This document shows, one piece after another, positions 1 through 8,958 of a stretch of DNA of 48,195 bases. A program made the translations under genes and the position numbers. The first letter of the stretch is position 1, and each line of letters starts with the position of its first letter. The stretch comes from Bacteroides sp. UBA939 (GTDB taxonomy: Bacteria > Bacteroidota > Bacteroidia > Bacteroidales > Bacteroidaceae). The notes beneath the pieces were generated by a model. That model did not search any database, was not told where the DNA came from, and saw nothing but the letters and a program-made list of their open reading frames with translations. The stretch covers positions 717-48,911 of the forward strand of contig NZ_DBDF01000064.1 in assembly GCF_002293435.1 (NCBI RefSeq), read 5' to 3'.

Positions 1-31
1 ACTGAATAAATTCAAAACAGCTTTTAAGAAT

Positions 32-60
32 AAAGGAGAATTTTTTTGATTCTCCTTTTT
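32..60 (+). terminator. Rho-independent terminator at left edge
   Basis: The arms AAAGGAGAAT (32-41) and ATTCTCCTTT (49-58) form a 10-bp stem with a 7-nt loop and run into a T tract. It probably ends a gene lying left of the window; no coding sequence of that gene can be recognised in the first 30 bases. Confidence 0.75.
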
Positions 61-137
61 TTTTGCTTTCTTTGAAGCTGATTTGGATATAATAGTCGAT
101 ATAATAGCAATAAACATAACAAAGTAATTTAAAATCT

Positions 138-2132
138 ATGAAACAAGAAGAAGAGAAACTGGCCGGCTTGCCGGAGAATGCGTTTCGTGAACTCAAATCG
201 GGCGAAGTCTACAACCCACTGATGAGTCCCGACAAGAAGTATCCGGAAGTAAATCTCTGGTCCATATTATGGGGTATCGCAATGGCTATCCTTTTTTCCG
301 CCGCAGCGGCTTATCTGGGTCTAAAAATAGGACAAGTATTTGAGGCGGCTATCCCTATCGCAATCATCGCTGTCGGTGTGTCAAATGCTGCCAAACGTAA
401 AAATGCACTGGGTGAAAACGTAATTATCCAATCCATCGGCGCCAGTTCAGGCGTCATCGTGGCAGGCGCCATCTTTACTCTGCCCGCTTTGTACATCTTG
501 CAAGAAGCCTATCCTGAAGAAATCACCGTTACTTTTACACAAGTATTCATCAGTTCATTGCTGGGAGGTGTGCTGGGTATCCTCTTCCTCATTCCGTTCC
601 GTAAATATTTCGTTAGTGACATGCACGGCAAATATCCTTTCCCCGAAGCTACAGCAACCACACAAGTCCTTATATCGGGCGAGAAAGGCGGTAATCAGGC
701 AAAGCCACTGCTAATGGCAGGTATCATCGGAGGTTTATATGATTTTGTTGTGGCTACATTCGGCTGGTGGAACGAGAACTTTACCACACGTGTAGTTGGT
801 TTTGGTGAAATGCTGGCGGAAAAAGCCAAATTAATATTTAAAATAAATACGGGTGCTGCCATACTCGGTATGGGTTATATTATCGGATTGAAATATGCTT
901 CTATCATCTGTATCGGTTCATTGACGGTCTGGTGGATTATTATTCCGGGCATGTCCATGATTTGGGGAGACAGCGTACTGAATCAATGGAATCCGGACAT
1001 CACAGCTACCATAGGTAGTATGACTCCCGAAGCGATCTTTAATCACTACGCAAAGAGCATAGGTATTGGCGGTATCGCTATGGCAGGTATCATCGGTATA
1101 ATCAAGTCATGGGGCATTATTAAAAGCGCCGTAGGACTGGCTGCCAAAGAAATGGGTAGAAAGTCGAATGCGGAAATTATCATAAAACGCACGCAACGCG
1201 ATATTTCCATGAAGATTATCGCTATCGGATCTATATTGACTCTGGTACTTGTGACATTATTCTTCTACTTTGATGTAATGCAAGGCAATCTGTTGCATAC
1301 AATTGTAGCTATCGTATTGGTAGCAGGTATAACTTTCCTGTTTACGACTGTAGCCGCTAACGCCATTGCAATTGTAGGAACAAATCCGGTATCCGGTATG
1401 ACACTGATGACGCTGATTTTGGCATCCGTTGTGATGGTAGCTGTAGGTTTGAAAGGTCCCGAAGGTATGGTGGCAGCATTGATTATGGGTAGTGTTGTTT
1501 GTACGGCACTATCTATGGCGGGTGGCTTTATCACTGACCTGAAGATTGGTTACTGGTTGGGAAGTACACCTGCCAAACAACAAACATGGAAGTTCCTCGG
1601 AACAATCGTTTCGGCTGCCACAGTGGGAGGTGTAATGATTATATTGAACGATGCTTATGGGTTTACAAGTGGTAAATTGGATGCTCCGCAGGCCAAGGCA
1701 ATGGCAGCAGTAATTGAACCGTTAATGAACGGCGGAGGTGCTCCATGGCTACTTTATGGTATCGGTGCAATATTTGCCATTATACTGAACGCATTCAAAA
1801 TTCCCGCTTTGGCATTTTCCTTAGGTATGTTCCTTCCATTAGGATTGAACGTTCCGCTTGTAGTGGGTGGTGCCGTTAACTGGTATGTAACAAGCCGCAG
1901 TAAGAATGCTGCCCTCAATGCAGAACGCGGCGAAAAGGGAACATTGCTGGCATCCGGTTTTATTGCAGGTGGTGCTCTGATGGGTGTAGTCAGTGCTGCA
2001 ATACGCTTTGGCGGTACCGACCTGATGAACTATGCGTGGGTGAATAATACATGGTCTGAAGTACTGGCATTGGGCGCTTACGCACTGCTGATAATCTACT
2101 TTATCAAAGCTTCTATGAAAGTAAACCGTTAA
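138..2132 (+). CDS. OPT-family oligopeptide transporter
   Basis: A 664-residue polytopic inner-membrane protein. The whole length alternates long hydrophobic segments (about 14-16 predicted by eye) with short loops, beginning near residue 37. The N-terminal stretch with AAAAYLGLKIGQVFEAAIP and the later VAGAIFTLPALYIL and FPEATATTQVL are typical of the bacterial branch of the OPT/YSL family. Members import oligopeptides or metal chelates using the proton gradient; the substrate here cannot be told. The ATG at 138 follows an A-rich leader with no clear Shine-Dalgarno, as is usual in Bacteroidales. The downstream hydrolase starts about 50 bp later on the same strand, so co-transcription is possible, though a functional link between the two is not evident. 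Confidence 0.9.
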   Translation: MKQEEEKLAGLPENAFRELKSGEVYNPLMSPDKKYPEVNLWSILWGIAMAILFSAAAAYLGLKIGQVFEAAIPIAIIAVGVSNAAKRKNALGENVIIQSIGASSGVIVAGAIFTLPALYILQEAYPEEITVTFTQVFISSLLGGVLGILFLIPFRKYFVSDMHGKYPFPEATATTQVLISGEKGGNQAKPLLMAGIIGGLYDFVVATFGWWNENFTTRVVGFGEMLAEKAKLIFKINTGAAILGMGYIIGLKYASIICIGSLTVWWIIIPGMSMIWGDSVLNQWNPDITATIGSMTPEAIFNHYAKSIGIGGIAMAGIIGIIKSWGIIKSAVGLAAKEMGRKSNAEIIIKRTQRDISMKIIAIGSILTLVLVTLFFYFDVMQGNLLHTIVAIVLVAGITFLFTTVAANAIAIVGTNPVSGMTLMTLILASVVMVAVGLKGPEGMVAALIMGSVVCTALSMAGGFITDLKIGYWLGSTPAKQQTWKFLGTIVSAATVGGVMIILNDAYGFTSGKLDAPQAKAMAAVIEPLMNGGGAPWLLYGIGAIFAIILNAFKIPALAFSLGMFLPLGLNVPLVVGGAVNWYVTSRSKNAALNAERGEKGTLLASGFIAGGALMGVVSAAIRFGGTDLMNYAWVNNTWSEVLALGAYALLIIYFIKASMKVNR

Positions 2133-2179
2133 TCTGCATTATTTGCAGTAGTACAAAAATGAATCTTATAAACTCTAAT

Positions 2180-3049
2180 ATGAAAACAATTTTATTAATT
2201 ACAGCACTGTTTATGACTACGCTGCTTTCCGCGCAGGAACCTGTTGAAATTCCCTTATGGCCTAATGGAATCCCTAATACAAATGGGCTGACAGGTGACC
2301 AGGAAGACTTGAACGGAGGGCGTGTGGCCAATGTCGTCAAGCCCACTATCACGGTTTATTGTCCGGCAAACCCCAACGGTATGGCTATCCTTATGTGTCC
2401 GGGTGGCGGATATGCCCGCTTAGCAATGAACCACGAAGGCCACGACATGGCATCCTGGTTCAATGCACAAGGAATTACTTATGTTGTTTTGAAGTATCGA
2501 ATGCCGAATGGCCATCGGGAAGTTCCTCTCTCTGATGCCGAACAAGCAATTCGCCTGATACGCCGGAACGCAGCAGAATGGGGCGTCAATCCCAATCGCG
2601 TAGGTGTTATGGGAGCATCGGCAGGTGGACATTTGGCAGCTTCACTCTCTACTCTTTACAGTAGCGAAGAAACCCGTCCGGATTTCCAGATTCTGCTATA
2701 TCCCGTAATCTCTATGGTACCGGGTATCACTCACGGAGGCTCCCGTCAGAATCTTCTTGGAGATAATCCGATGAAAGAACTGGAAGAAGCATATTCGCTC
2801 GAACGACGTGTATCACCTCGTTCGCCGCAGGCTTTCATTGTACTATCCGCTGATGACGGCGCAGTGCCTCCCATGAACAGCATCGGCTACTTCATGGCTC
2901 TTAACGGTCAGAACGTTCCGGTTTCCATGCATATCTATCCTATTGGCGGACATGGATGGGGCTTTCGTGATAACTTCACCTACAAACGTCAGTGGACCGG
3001 CGAACTGGAAAAATGGTTGCGTGACGGATTGAAATTTGAAAAACAGTAA
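2180..3049 (+). CDS. Secreted alpha/beta hydrolase (esterase-like)
   Basis: A 289-residue secreted alpha/beta hydrolase of the acetylxylan-esterase/BD-FAE-like type. The ATG at 2180 is preferred over the in-frame ATG at 2159 because it gives a clean signal peptide ending LLSAQ. Visible catalytic features are the oxyanion-hole segment CPGGGY, the nucleophile elbow GASAGG (serine at codon 147 from this start), an acidic residue in LSADDGAV and the histidine in GGHGWG. Such enzymes remove acetyl or feruloyl esters from plant polysaccharides or oligosaccharides. It lies 14 bp before the beta-galactosidase gene, so the two probably act on the same glycan in the periplasm or at the surface. The substrate is not determined. 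Confidence 0.85.
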   Translation: MKTILLITALFMTTLLSAQEPVEIPLWPNGIPNTNGLTGDQEDLNGGRVANVVKPTITVYCPANPNGMAILMCPGGGYARLAMNHEGHDMASWFNAQGITYVVLKYRMPNGHREVPLSDAEQAIRLIRRNAAEWGVNPNRVGVMGASAGGHLAASLSTLYSSEETRPDFQILLYPVISMVPGITHGGSRQNLLGDNPMKELEEAYSLERRVSPRSPQAFIVLSADDGAVPPMNSIGYFMALNGQNVPVSMHIYPIGGHGWGFRDNFTYKRQWTGELEKWLRDGLKFEKQ

Positions 3050-3063
3050 AACTATAAAAGTAT

Positions 3064-6000
3064 ATGAAAAAACTAACCTTTATCACTTATCTCGCATTAC
3101 TTCCTTTTGCCCTTCAGGCACAAGAGAATCGTTATGAACAGTTGACGAACCCCCAACTGACAGACATCAACAAGGAAGCACCCCGGAGTACATTCACTTC
3201 ATACAGCAGTGAAGAAGACGCCATCATCAATGACCGTATAAACGGGACATACCGTTTCTCTCTCAATGGGAAATGGAAGTTCAACTACGTGGAAAACTTC
3301 GCAGATCGTCCAACGGACTTTATGAACGAGCGTACCGACGTCAGTAGCTGGCCGAACATTAACGTGCCGGGCAACTGGGAGTTGCAAGGCTTCGGTACCC
3401 CGATCTACGTAAATCACCCTTATGAATTCTGTTCCAGGGGATACGAGCCTTATTGGGATAAACCTAATCCGCCTTATGTGCCCAAAGAATGGAATCCAAC
3501 CGGTACTTACCGTCGTGAATTTACTCTGGGAAATGACTGGGACGGAAAAGAAATCTTTCTCAGCGCCGATGGTGTGCGTGGTGCAGCCTTCTATTATATC
3601 AACGGCAAATTTGTTGGAATGAGTAAGGATGCCAAGACTCCCGCCCGCTTTAACGTCACTGCTATGGCAAAGAAGGGCAAAAACATTATTGCCATTCAGG
3701 TGCATCGTTTCTCGGATGCTAATTATTTAGAGTGTCAGGACTTCTGGCGCATCAGTGGTATCGAACGAGATATTTATCTCTATGCTACACCCAAAATTCA
3801 TATCGCCGATTTCAAAGTGGAGACTCCGCTGGATACATATTATAAAGATGGTATTCTAAAGCTGAAAGTGAAGCTCGCCAATGAGAGTGACATCAAGACT
3901 CCATATATGGTTTCTTATCGTCTGCTGGATAATGACGACCAACAAATAGCACAATCTTCCACACGCGTAGAAAATAATCAGACTGAAGCGGAGTTTACTC
4001 CGAAAACAATAAAGAGTCCGAAACAATGGACAGCGGAAACACCTTATTTATATACGCTTGTCATCAGCCTGAAACGTACCAACGGTGAAGTGATAGAAGC
4101 AACAAGCTGCAAAGTAGGTTTCCGTACGATAGAAATCAAAGACAAGCAACTCATGGTAAATGGTGTGCCCATTCTTGTAAAAGGGGTAAATGTCCACGAA
4201 CATAATGAGTACACCGGACACTATGTACCGGAAGAGCTTATGCTGAAAGATTTTGAACTTTGGAAGAAGTATAATGTGAATACTGTACGTACTTGCCACT
4301 ATCCGCAACAGGAACGTTTCTATGAACTTTGCGATATGTATGGTATCTATGTTATTGACGAAGCCAATATCGAAAGCCACGGTATGGGTTACGGCTTACA
4401 TGTAGGGGGTACTTTGGGTAATAATCCACTGTTTATGGATGCCCATATTGACCGCACCATGAATATGTACGAACGCGACAAGAATCATCCATCCGTAATT
4501 ATCTGGTCATTGGGTAATGAAGCCGGTAACGGATTGAATTTCTACGTCACTTATAATACATTGAAAACAGTCGATAACCGTCCGATACAGTATGAGCGTG
4601 CCTTGTTGGAGTGGAATACGGATATTTACTGTCCAATGTATGCATCCCCTCAAAGCATTGAGAGATATGCACAAAATGAAGAAATGACACGTCCGCTTAT
4701 CTTGTGTGAATACGCTCATGCCATGGGTAATAGTCTTGGCAACTTTCAGGATTATTGGGACATTATCGAAAAATACCCGATACTGCAAGGCGGATGCATC
4801 TGGGATTGGGTAGACCAGGGGTTTGCCGCCCAAACAAGTGATGGGCGTAAATATTGGGCATATGGTGGAGATTATGGAGAAACCGGTACTCCTTCCGACG
4901 GCAATTTCTGTATCAATGGTATAGTATATCCTGACCGTAGTGTGAAACCTCAAACTATCGAGATGGGCAAAGTCTACCAGAATATCAAATTCATTAAGTT
5001 CGACCCGCAAACCTGTACGGTACAGATGCGCAATGATTTTTCATTTACTAACCTTAATAAATATGATTTCCATTATATTGTCCGCGAACATGGAAAAGAA
5101 ATCTATAAAGGTAAAATGGATAATATCAGTGCCGCCCCGGGTAAAACGGTTACCAGTTCGTTTCTGCAAGGTATTCCTAAAGATAAGAATACTACAGGGG
5201 ATGTCTGCGTCGAATTCTACGCAACTATACGTAATGCAGAACCATTCCTGCCGGTGGAAACGGTAATTGCCTGCGAACAAATTACTGTCCATCCTTTCCA
5301 TAAAGAGAAAGCCTTGCAACAAAATCTTGCTAAAGCGGATGAAGTTTCTGCGCAGGTTGTATTCTCGGGCAGTGACTTTAAAGCTGTTTTCGATAAACAG
5401 AGTGGAATGTTGGTATCTTATATCTATAAAAAGCAAGAGTATATCAATAATAATCAGGGACCCCGTCCTTTCTTTTGGCGCGCTCCAACCGACAATGATT
5501 ACGGGGCAAAACTTCCAACTCGCCTGAATGCATGGAAAGAAGCAAGTTACCAAGACCTCAAAGCCGAATCATTCAACGTTTCCAAGCAGGATGGCAATTC
5601 TGTGGTGAAGGTAAGTTACCGTTTTCCGCAAACGGATGCCCGTTGGGAAATTACGTATAAAGTATTTGCCAGCGGTATTATTAAGGTTGATAACCGGTTT
5701 GTTGCCACAGGAACAGAAATTCCAATGATACCTCGCGTTGGTTTGCGTATGCAATTGACGGATGTATTTACCAAACTCACCTATTATGGACGTGGACCGG
5801 AAGAAAACTATTGCGACCGCCGTACTTCTCAGTTCATCGGAGAATATACGACTCCAATAAAGGATATGTATGAGCCATATATGCGCCCGCAAGAGAATGA
5901 ACACCGTACGGATATCTATTGGTGTGCCGTTACCAACAGGCAAAAAGGTGGTTTACTTTTTATTGCCGACCACACGTTCGAGTTCAATGCTTCCAACTAT

Positions 6001-6279
6001 TTACTCGAAACTCTGGATAGCGGCGAAACCATTGACAACGGTGCTCCCCGTACCGATGCGACTGTTCATCGTCACCTTACTGACCCATTACCGCAAAAGT
6101 TGGTAGATATGTTTATTGACTATCGCATGATGGGTGTCGGCGGCGATAATAGTTGGGGAGCTACGGCACACGAACCGTATTTGATTCGTCCCGGTATGGA
6201 GAATGTTATTGAATATGGTTTCTCTATCGTACCATTCGACAGGAAGACGGATTTTAAGGATTTAATTTATCAGTACTAA
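3064..6279 (+). CDS. Beta-galactosidase, glycoside hydrolase family 2
   Basis: A 1071-residue LacZ-type GH2 enzyme with a signal peptide (first 20 residues, ending LQAQ), so exported to the periplasm or surface rather than cytosolic. Domain order is as expected: N-terminal jelly-roll sugar-binding domain (about 55-240), Ig-like domain (about 245-355), TIM barrel (about 360-650), second Ig-like domain and C-terminal Bgal small-chain domain (about 770-1065). The acid/base is Glu486 in SLGNEAGNG and the nucleophile Glu549 in ILCEYAHAMGN. It hydrolyses terminal beta-galactosides. Length is close to that of E. coli LacZ. It follows the esterase closely and is followed by a large inverted repeat that probably ends the transcript. 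Confidence 0.95.
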   Translation: MKKLTFITYLALLPFALQAQENRYEQLTNPQLTDINKEAPRSTFTSYSSEEDAIINDRINGTYRFSLNGKWKFNYVENFADRPTDFMNERTDVSSWPNINVPGNWELQGFGTPIYVNHPYEFCSRGYEPYWDKPNPPYVPKEWNPTGTYRREFTLGNDWDGKEIFLSADGVRGAAFYYINGKFVGMSKDAKTPARFNVTAMAKKGKNIIAIQVHRFSDANYLECQDFWRISGIERDIYLYATPKIHIADFKVETPLDTYYKDGILKLKVKLANESDIKTPYMVSYRLLDNDDQQIAQSSTRVENNQTEAEFTPKTIKSPKQWTAETPYLYTLVISLKRTNGEVIEATSCKVGFRTIEIKDKQLMVNGVPILVKGVNVHEHNEYTGHYVPEELMLKDFELWKKYNVNTVRTCHYPQQERFYELCDMYGIYVIDEANIESHGMGYGLHVGGTLGNNPLFMDAHIDRTMNMYERDKNHPSVIIWSLGNEAGNGLNFYVTYNTLKTVDNRPIQYERALLEWNTDIYCPMYASPQSIERYAQNEEMTRPLILCEYAHAMGNSLGNFQDYWDIIEKYPILQGGCIWDWVDQGFAAQTSDGRKYWAYGGDYGETGTPSDGNFCINGIVYPDRSVKPQTIEMGKVYQNIKFIKFDPQTCTVQMRNDFSFTNLNKYDFHYIVREHGKEIYKGKMDNISAAPGKTVTSSFLQGIPKDKNTTGDVCVEFYATIRNAEPFLPVETVIACEQITVHPFHKEKALQQNLAKADEVSAQVVFSGSDFKAVFDKQSGMLVSYIYKKQEYINNNQGPRPFFWRAPTDNDYGAKLPTRLNAWKEASYQDLKAESFNVSKQDGNSVVKVSYRFPQTDARWEITYKVFASGIIKVDNRFVATGTEIPMIPRVGLRMQLTDVFTKLTYYGRGPEENYCDRRTSQFIGEYTTPIKDMYEPYMRPQENEHRTDIYWCAVTNRQKGGLLFIADHTFEFNASNYLLETLDSGETIDNGAPRTDATVHRHLTDPLPQKLVDMFIDYRMMGVGGDNSWGATAHEPYLIRPGMENVIEYGFSIVPFDRKTDFKDLIYQY

Positions 6280-6326
6280 ACGGGTAATATCATTCTAATC
6301 TGCATTATTCATACTGTAGTTAAAGT

Positions 6327-6430
6327 AGTTATCACTTCGTTAGTAGTTAAGGAGTTAAAGCCGATACTCCGTGAAGCATATAACAAGGCTATCGGTTTTA
6401 ACTCCTAAGCCAACTTGTTGACTGATAACT
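6327..6430. repeat. Nested REP-like inverted repeat after the galactosidase
   Basis: Two nested arm pairs: outer AGTTATCA (6327-6334) with TGATAACT (6423-6430), and an inner 16-bp pair, GGAGTTAAAGCCGATA (6351-6366) with TATCGGTTTTAACTCC (6390-6405), having one G-T wobble. It sits 50 bp beyond the beta-galactosidase stop codon. Dispersed intergenic repeats of this kind occur in Bacteroides genomes; it may act as a terminator or transcript stabiliser. Confidence 0.6.
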
Positions 6431-6492
6431 CCTCTAAATCCTAAAGCATGAATTATTCAGGCTAATAATTTACAAAATAAATCAGATAATTA

Positions 6493-6534
6493 TTTAATTA
6501 ATGGAAAGGATGTAGTACATTTGCTGCATCCTTT
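6493..6534 (+). promoter_or_regulatory. Bacteroidales promoter overlapped by a hairpin
   Basis: TTTA (6493-6496), a 19-nt spacer and an exact TACATTTG (6516-6523) match the Bacteroidales -33/-7 promoter and place the start about 35 bases before the DUF1460 gene. AAAGGATG (6505-6512) and CATCCTTT (6527-6534) form a hairpin followed by T-rich DNA across the same bases, so it may also terminate readthrough from the left. Confidence 0.65.
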
Positions 6535-6561
6535 TTATTTTTATTTTAAAATCGAAGAATA

Positions 6562-7347
6562 ATGAAAACAATGACTACACTCTTACTTAGCGCACTCTGC
6601 GTAGCTACTGTCAATGCCCAGACAGAAGATAAAAGCAACGTTATGTTGAACAATGGAATAAGTTTTTTAAATATTCCTTATGTGGCGCATACGTTGGAAG
6701 TAAATGATGGTACGGAGGAACTTATCATCAACTGTGACGAAGTAGACTGTACTACTTTTGTTGAATATGCTCTCGCCATGTCCCTTTCGTCTACCGAAGA
6801 CGGTCAGGTGGCTGAAGGTGAATTTGCTGATAACCTTCAAAAGATACGTTATCGTGACGGCAAAATAAACGGATATATTTCCCGCTTACATTATAATACA
6901 GACTGGGCAAACAATGGTATACGCCAAGGATTCCTTGAAGATGTGGCAGCTACTTATAGTCCGTACACTCGGAGAGTATCTCTTTCTTATATGTCTTCTC
7001 ATCCCGAACAGTATAAACATCTAAGCAATTCTCCTGAGAATGTGGCTAAAATAAAAGAGATTGAGAGTTCTTTGTCCGGTCAGGAATTTCACTTTGTTCC
7101 CGAAGAACTGGTGAAATTCAATGGTTTGCCCTGGATTAAGAATGGTGACATCATTGCTATTACTACCAATACTCCGGGTTTGGATGTAACTCACATGGGT
7201 ATTGCTTTCTATGTAGATGATAAGTTATGCTTGTTGCATGCTTCTTCTAAGGACAAGAAAGTGGTTGTATCTAAAGTAGCACTTGGCCAGATGTTGAAAA
7301 GCAACGATAACTGGACAGGGATTCGGGTATTGAGGATGAAGAAGTAA
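6562..7347 (+). CDS. DUF1460 family, N-acetylmuramoyl-L-alanine amidase-like
   Basis: A 261-residue secreted protein with a signal peptide ending VNAQ. It matches the DUF1460 family of Bacteroidetes, which has an NlpC/P60-like cysteine hydrolase fold. The likely catalytic Cys63 is in VDCTTFVEYAL, and His211 lies in DVTHMGIAFYV, the usual Cys-His arrangement. The expected role is cleavage of peptidoglycan stem peptides in the periplasm during cell-wall recycling. It has its own promoter at 6493 and is convergent with the Fic gene; the short arms at 7384-7390 and 7404-7410 (CTGTAAA/TTTACAG) between them could terminate transcription from either side. Confidence 0.85.
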   Translation: MKTMTTLLLSALCVATVNAQTEDKSNVMLNNGISFLNIPYVAHTLEVNDGTEELIINCDEVDCTTFVEYALAMSLSSTEDGQVAEGEFADNLQKIRYRDGKINGYISRLHYNTDWANNGIRQGFLEDVAATYSPYTRRVSLSYMSSHPEQYKHLSNSPENVAKIKEIESSLSGQEFHFVPEELVKFNGLPWIKNGDIIAITTNTPGLDVTHMGIAFYVDDKLCLLHASSKDKKVVVSKVALGQMLKSNDNWTGIRVLRMKK

Positions 7348-7404
7348 TGATATAGGCATACATCAGAATTCATCTTATAAGTGCTGTAAACTAAAAAATG
7401 CTAT

Positions 7405-8145
7405 TTACAGTATCTCTTTAATCCGATCTATCTGCCTATTCAGAAAATATTCGGCATATTTGCTGTAATCCTCTGTTTCATAAAAAGCTATCAAGTCCTT
7501 TCTGTAGTTCAGAATATCGGAATCTTTGGTAGAATATACGGGAATTATGCCTGCGTTCATTAAAACAATGCTTTCTATCATTCGTGCAGTACGTTTGTTT
7601 CCGTCAATGAAAGGTTGTAGACGGGCAAGATTGCAATGCAAATACACTGCCTTCTCTAAAGGGTTGGTGTATCCTTCTTGCTGAAAAAGAATTTCATTCA
7701 GCTTGCTTTCTATTTCTTGCTGATTCTTGGGAGGAATATAATCCGTTCCGCTGATACGAACTGCTCGTGCCCGTAGTGACCCCGATTCTTCGTTAGATAC
7801 TAATTCTGTAGAGATAGATTGATGTACTCTAAAAAGAGTGCGTTCGTCTATAATCTCTTGATTTTTTTCTTTATGGATATATTCTAATTCAGAGATGAAC
7901 GTGTTGTAGAGGTTTTTAAGCATCTTGGCATCTTCGTACCGTTTCTCCGAAGTAATGCCATCTTTGAGTAATGCTTCGGTCTCAACGTAGGTATACGTAT
8001 TGCCTTCTATCTTGCCCGAATAGTAGCACCAAATGACTGCCAAGTCCTTTATTTCATTGTAATAAAGTTCAGATAACCTGGATAGAGGATTCTCCAAAAT
8101 AAAAGAAGCCTTCTTTTGTTGCTCTTCGTTGAATATAGGTTTCAT
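7405..8145 (-). CDS. Fic-domain protein with altered catalytic motif
   Basis: A 246-residue Fic/DOC-fold protein. Residues 177-188 (QPFIDGNKRTAR) align with the Fic motif HxFx(D/E)GNxRxxR, but the first position, normally the catalytic histidine, is glutamine. Residues 43-48 (SGKIEG) fit the N-terminal inhibitory-helix motif (S/T)xxxE(G/N) of class II Fic proteins, whose glutamate blocks productive ATP binding. Family members AMPylate target proteins; here the changed first residue makes that activity doubtful. The gene reads leftward toward the host genes and ends 57 bp from the DUF1460 gene. Whether it belongs to host or phage is unclear because it touches the presumed junction. Confidence 0.85.
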   Translation of the reverse strand: MKPIFNEEQQKKASFILENPLSRLSELYYNEIKDLAVIWCYYSGKIEGNTYTYVETEALLKDGITSEKRYEDAKMLKNLYNTFISELEYIHKEKNQEIIDERTLFRVHQSISTELVSNEESGSLRARAVRISGTDYIPPKNQQEIESKLNEILFQQEGYTNPLEKAVYLHCNLARLQPFIDGNKRTARMIESIVLMNAGIIPVYSTKDSDILNYRKDLIAFYETEDYSKYAEYFLNRQIDRIKEIL

Positions 8146-8162
8146 ACCTTAGCGTATTTGAT

Positions 8163-8177
8163 GGGGTTATTAACCCC
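8163..8177. promoter_or_regulatory. Palindrome upstream of the Fic gene
   Basis: GGGGTTATTAACCCC is a 7-bp perfect stem around one base, lying 18 bp upstream of the Fic start codon. Its position suits an operator, but no partner regulator is visible and it may be chance. Confidence 0.35.
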
Positions 8178-8231
8178 TTAAATCATTGGAGAATCGTTGG
8201 TTTTAATCCTCTTTTTAATCCTAAAAACAAA

Positions 8232-8275
8232 AAACCTTGTAACCATATACTGAAATCCAGTTAGTTACAAGGTTT
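8232..8275 (-). terminator. Leftward terminator after the phage repressor
   Basis: AAACCTTGTAAC (8232-8243) and GTTACAAGGTTT (8264-8275) form a perfect 12-bp stem with a 20-nt loop. Read on the minus strand it continues into a long T-rich stretch, so it should end leftward transcription coming from the repressor or from an RNA in 8276-8513. Confidence 0.75.
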
Positions 8276-8513
8276 CTTTGAGGTTCCTGGCGGAGTATCT
8301 CTAATACTTATAATCAGCTAATTACATAAGTATCGGTCTACATCCGGACTACATTACTGTAGGAAACTTCATCTTGCACTATACTCTGAAACAGCTTTGG
8401 TCACAGACTCTAACTTCGGTGATTCGGGGTTCTTATTTCATTAATACCTCAAATTAATATTTAATCTGTTTCTTTGTTTTTAAATTCATTCCATTTCCCG
8501 CCTTTTATAACTG
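8276..8513. other. Structured non-coding stretch at the presumed phage left end
   Basis: About 240 bases without a credible reading frame. The minus strand holds the arms ATACTTAT/ATAAGTAT (8304-8311, 8326-8333) inside a weaker pair TTCCT/AGGAA (8284-8288, 8361-8365), then the strong terminator at 8232-8275. This could be the end of the repressor transcript, a small RNA, or part of the attachment region. No tRNA was found here. Confidence 0.4.
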
Positions 8514-8891
8514 TCATCCGGCAACCTCGGCGATGGTCCCGTGATACAAGTCCAATCTAGCAGATAGAACTGCATTTTCTTGTATAAGACGTTTGTTTTC
8601 TTCTTTTAAATTCTTATTTTCTTCTCTCAAATAATTTGTTAAATTGTTATTATTTGATATATTTTTATCGGATGAGAGAAATTTTTCTCCCTCTCCAGTT
8701 ATTATCCAAAGGATATTAACTTCGGGGAATGTGAGATAAATTTCTCTCAGAGCGTCTGAACCTATTTCTTTAGTTATTCCTTTGATAAAACTCCTACTTT
8801 TCCCTATTTTAAGGGAAAATGCATTTGGTGTTAGCTCTAATGCATCGCATAACTCTATTAACCGTTGTTTTACCTGGCTAAAACTTTCCAT
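8514..8891 (-). CDS. Phage repressor, HTH with coiled-coil tail
   Basis: A 125-residue protein with an N-terminal Cro/CI-type helix-turn-helix (about residues 8-65, with LTPNAFSLKIGKSRSFIKGI) and a C-terminal coiled coil rich in N, E, K and L (about 85-115) instead of a CI-type peptidase domain. It stands divergent from a Cro-like gene at a typical phage switch, so it is inferred to be the lysogeny repressor, dimerising through the coiled coil. Near-identical copies of TGAGATAAATTT occur in the intergenic space and inside its own gene (8732-8749), which suggests autoregulation. Lacking a self-cleaving domain, its induction signal is unknown. Confidence 0.75.
   Translation of the reverse strand: MESFSQVKQRLIELCDALELTPNAFSLKIGKSRSFIKGITKEIGSDALREIYLTFPEVNILWIITGEGEKFLSSDKNISNNNNLTNYLREENKNLKEENKRLIQENAVLSARLDLYHGTIAEVAG
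8732..8749. promoter_or_regulatory. Operator-like site inside the repressor gene
   Basis: TGAGATAAATTTCTCTCA differs by one base from the intergenic site TGAGATAAATTTCACTCA at 8941-8958. A weaker relative, TGAGAGAAATTTTTCTCC, is at 8673-8690. Confidence 0.5.
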
Positions 8892-8915
8892 ATTATATTC
8901 CTTACTTGATGGCTA

Positions 8916-8958
8916 AAATTTATCTCATAATATTTTGAAATGAGATAAATTTCACTCA
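8916..8958. promoter_or_regulatory. Switch-region operators
   Basis: AAATTTATCTCAT (8916-8928) and ATGAGATAAATTT (8940-8952) are perfect 13-bp inverted arms 11 bases apart. The right arm is part of TGAGATAAATTTCACTCA (8941-8958), which is itself partly palindromic and lies between the -33 and -7 boxes of the rightward promoter. Binding there would block early transcription. Confidence 0.65.
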
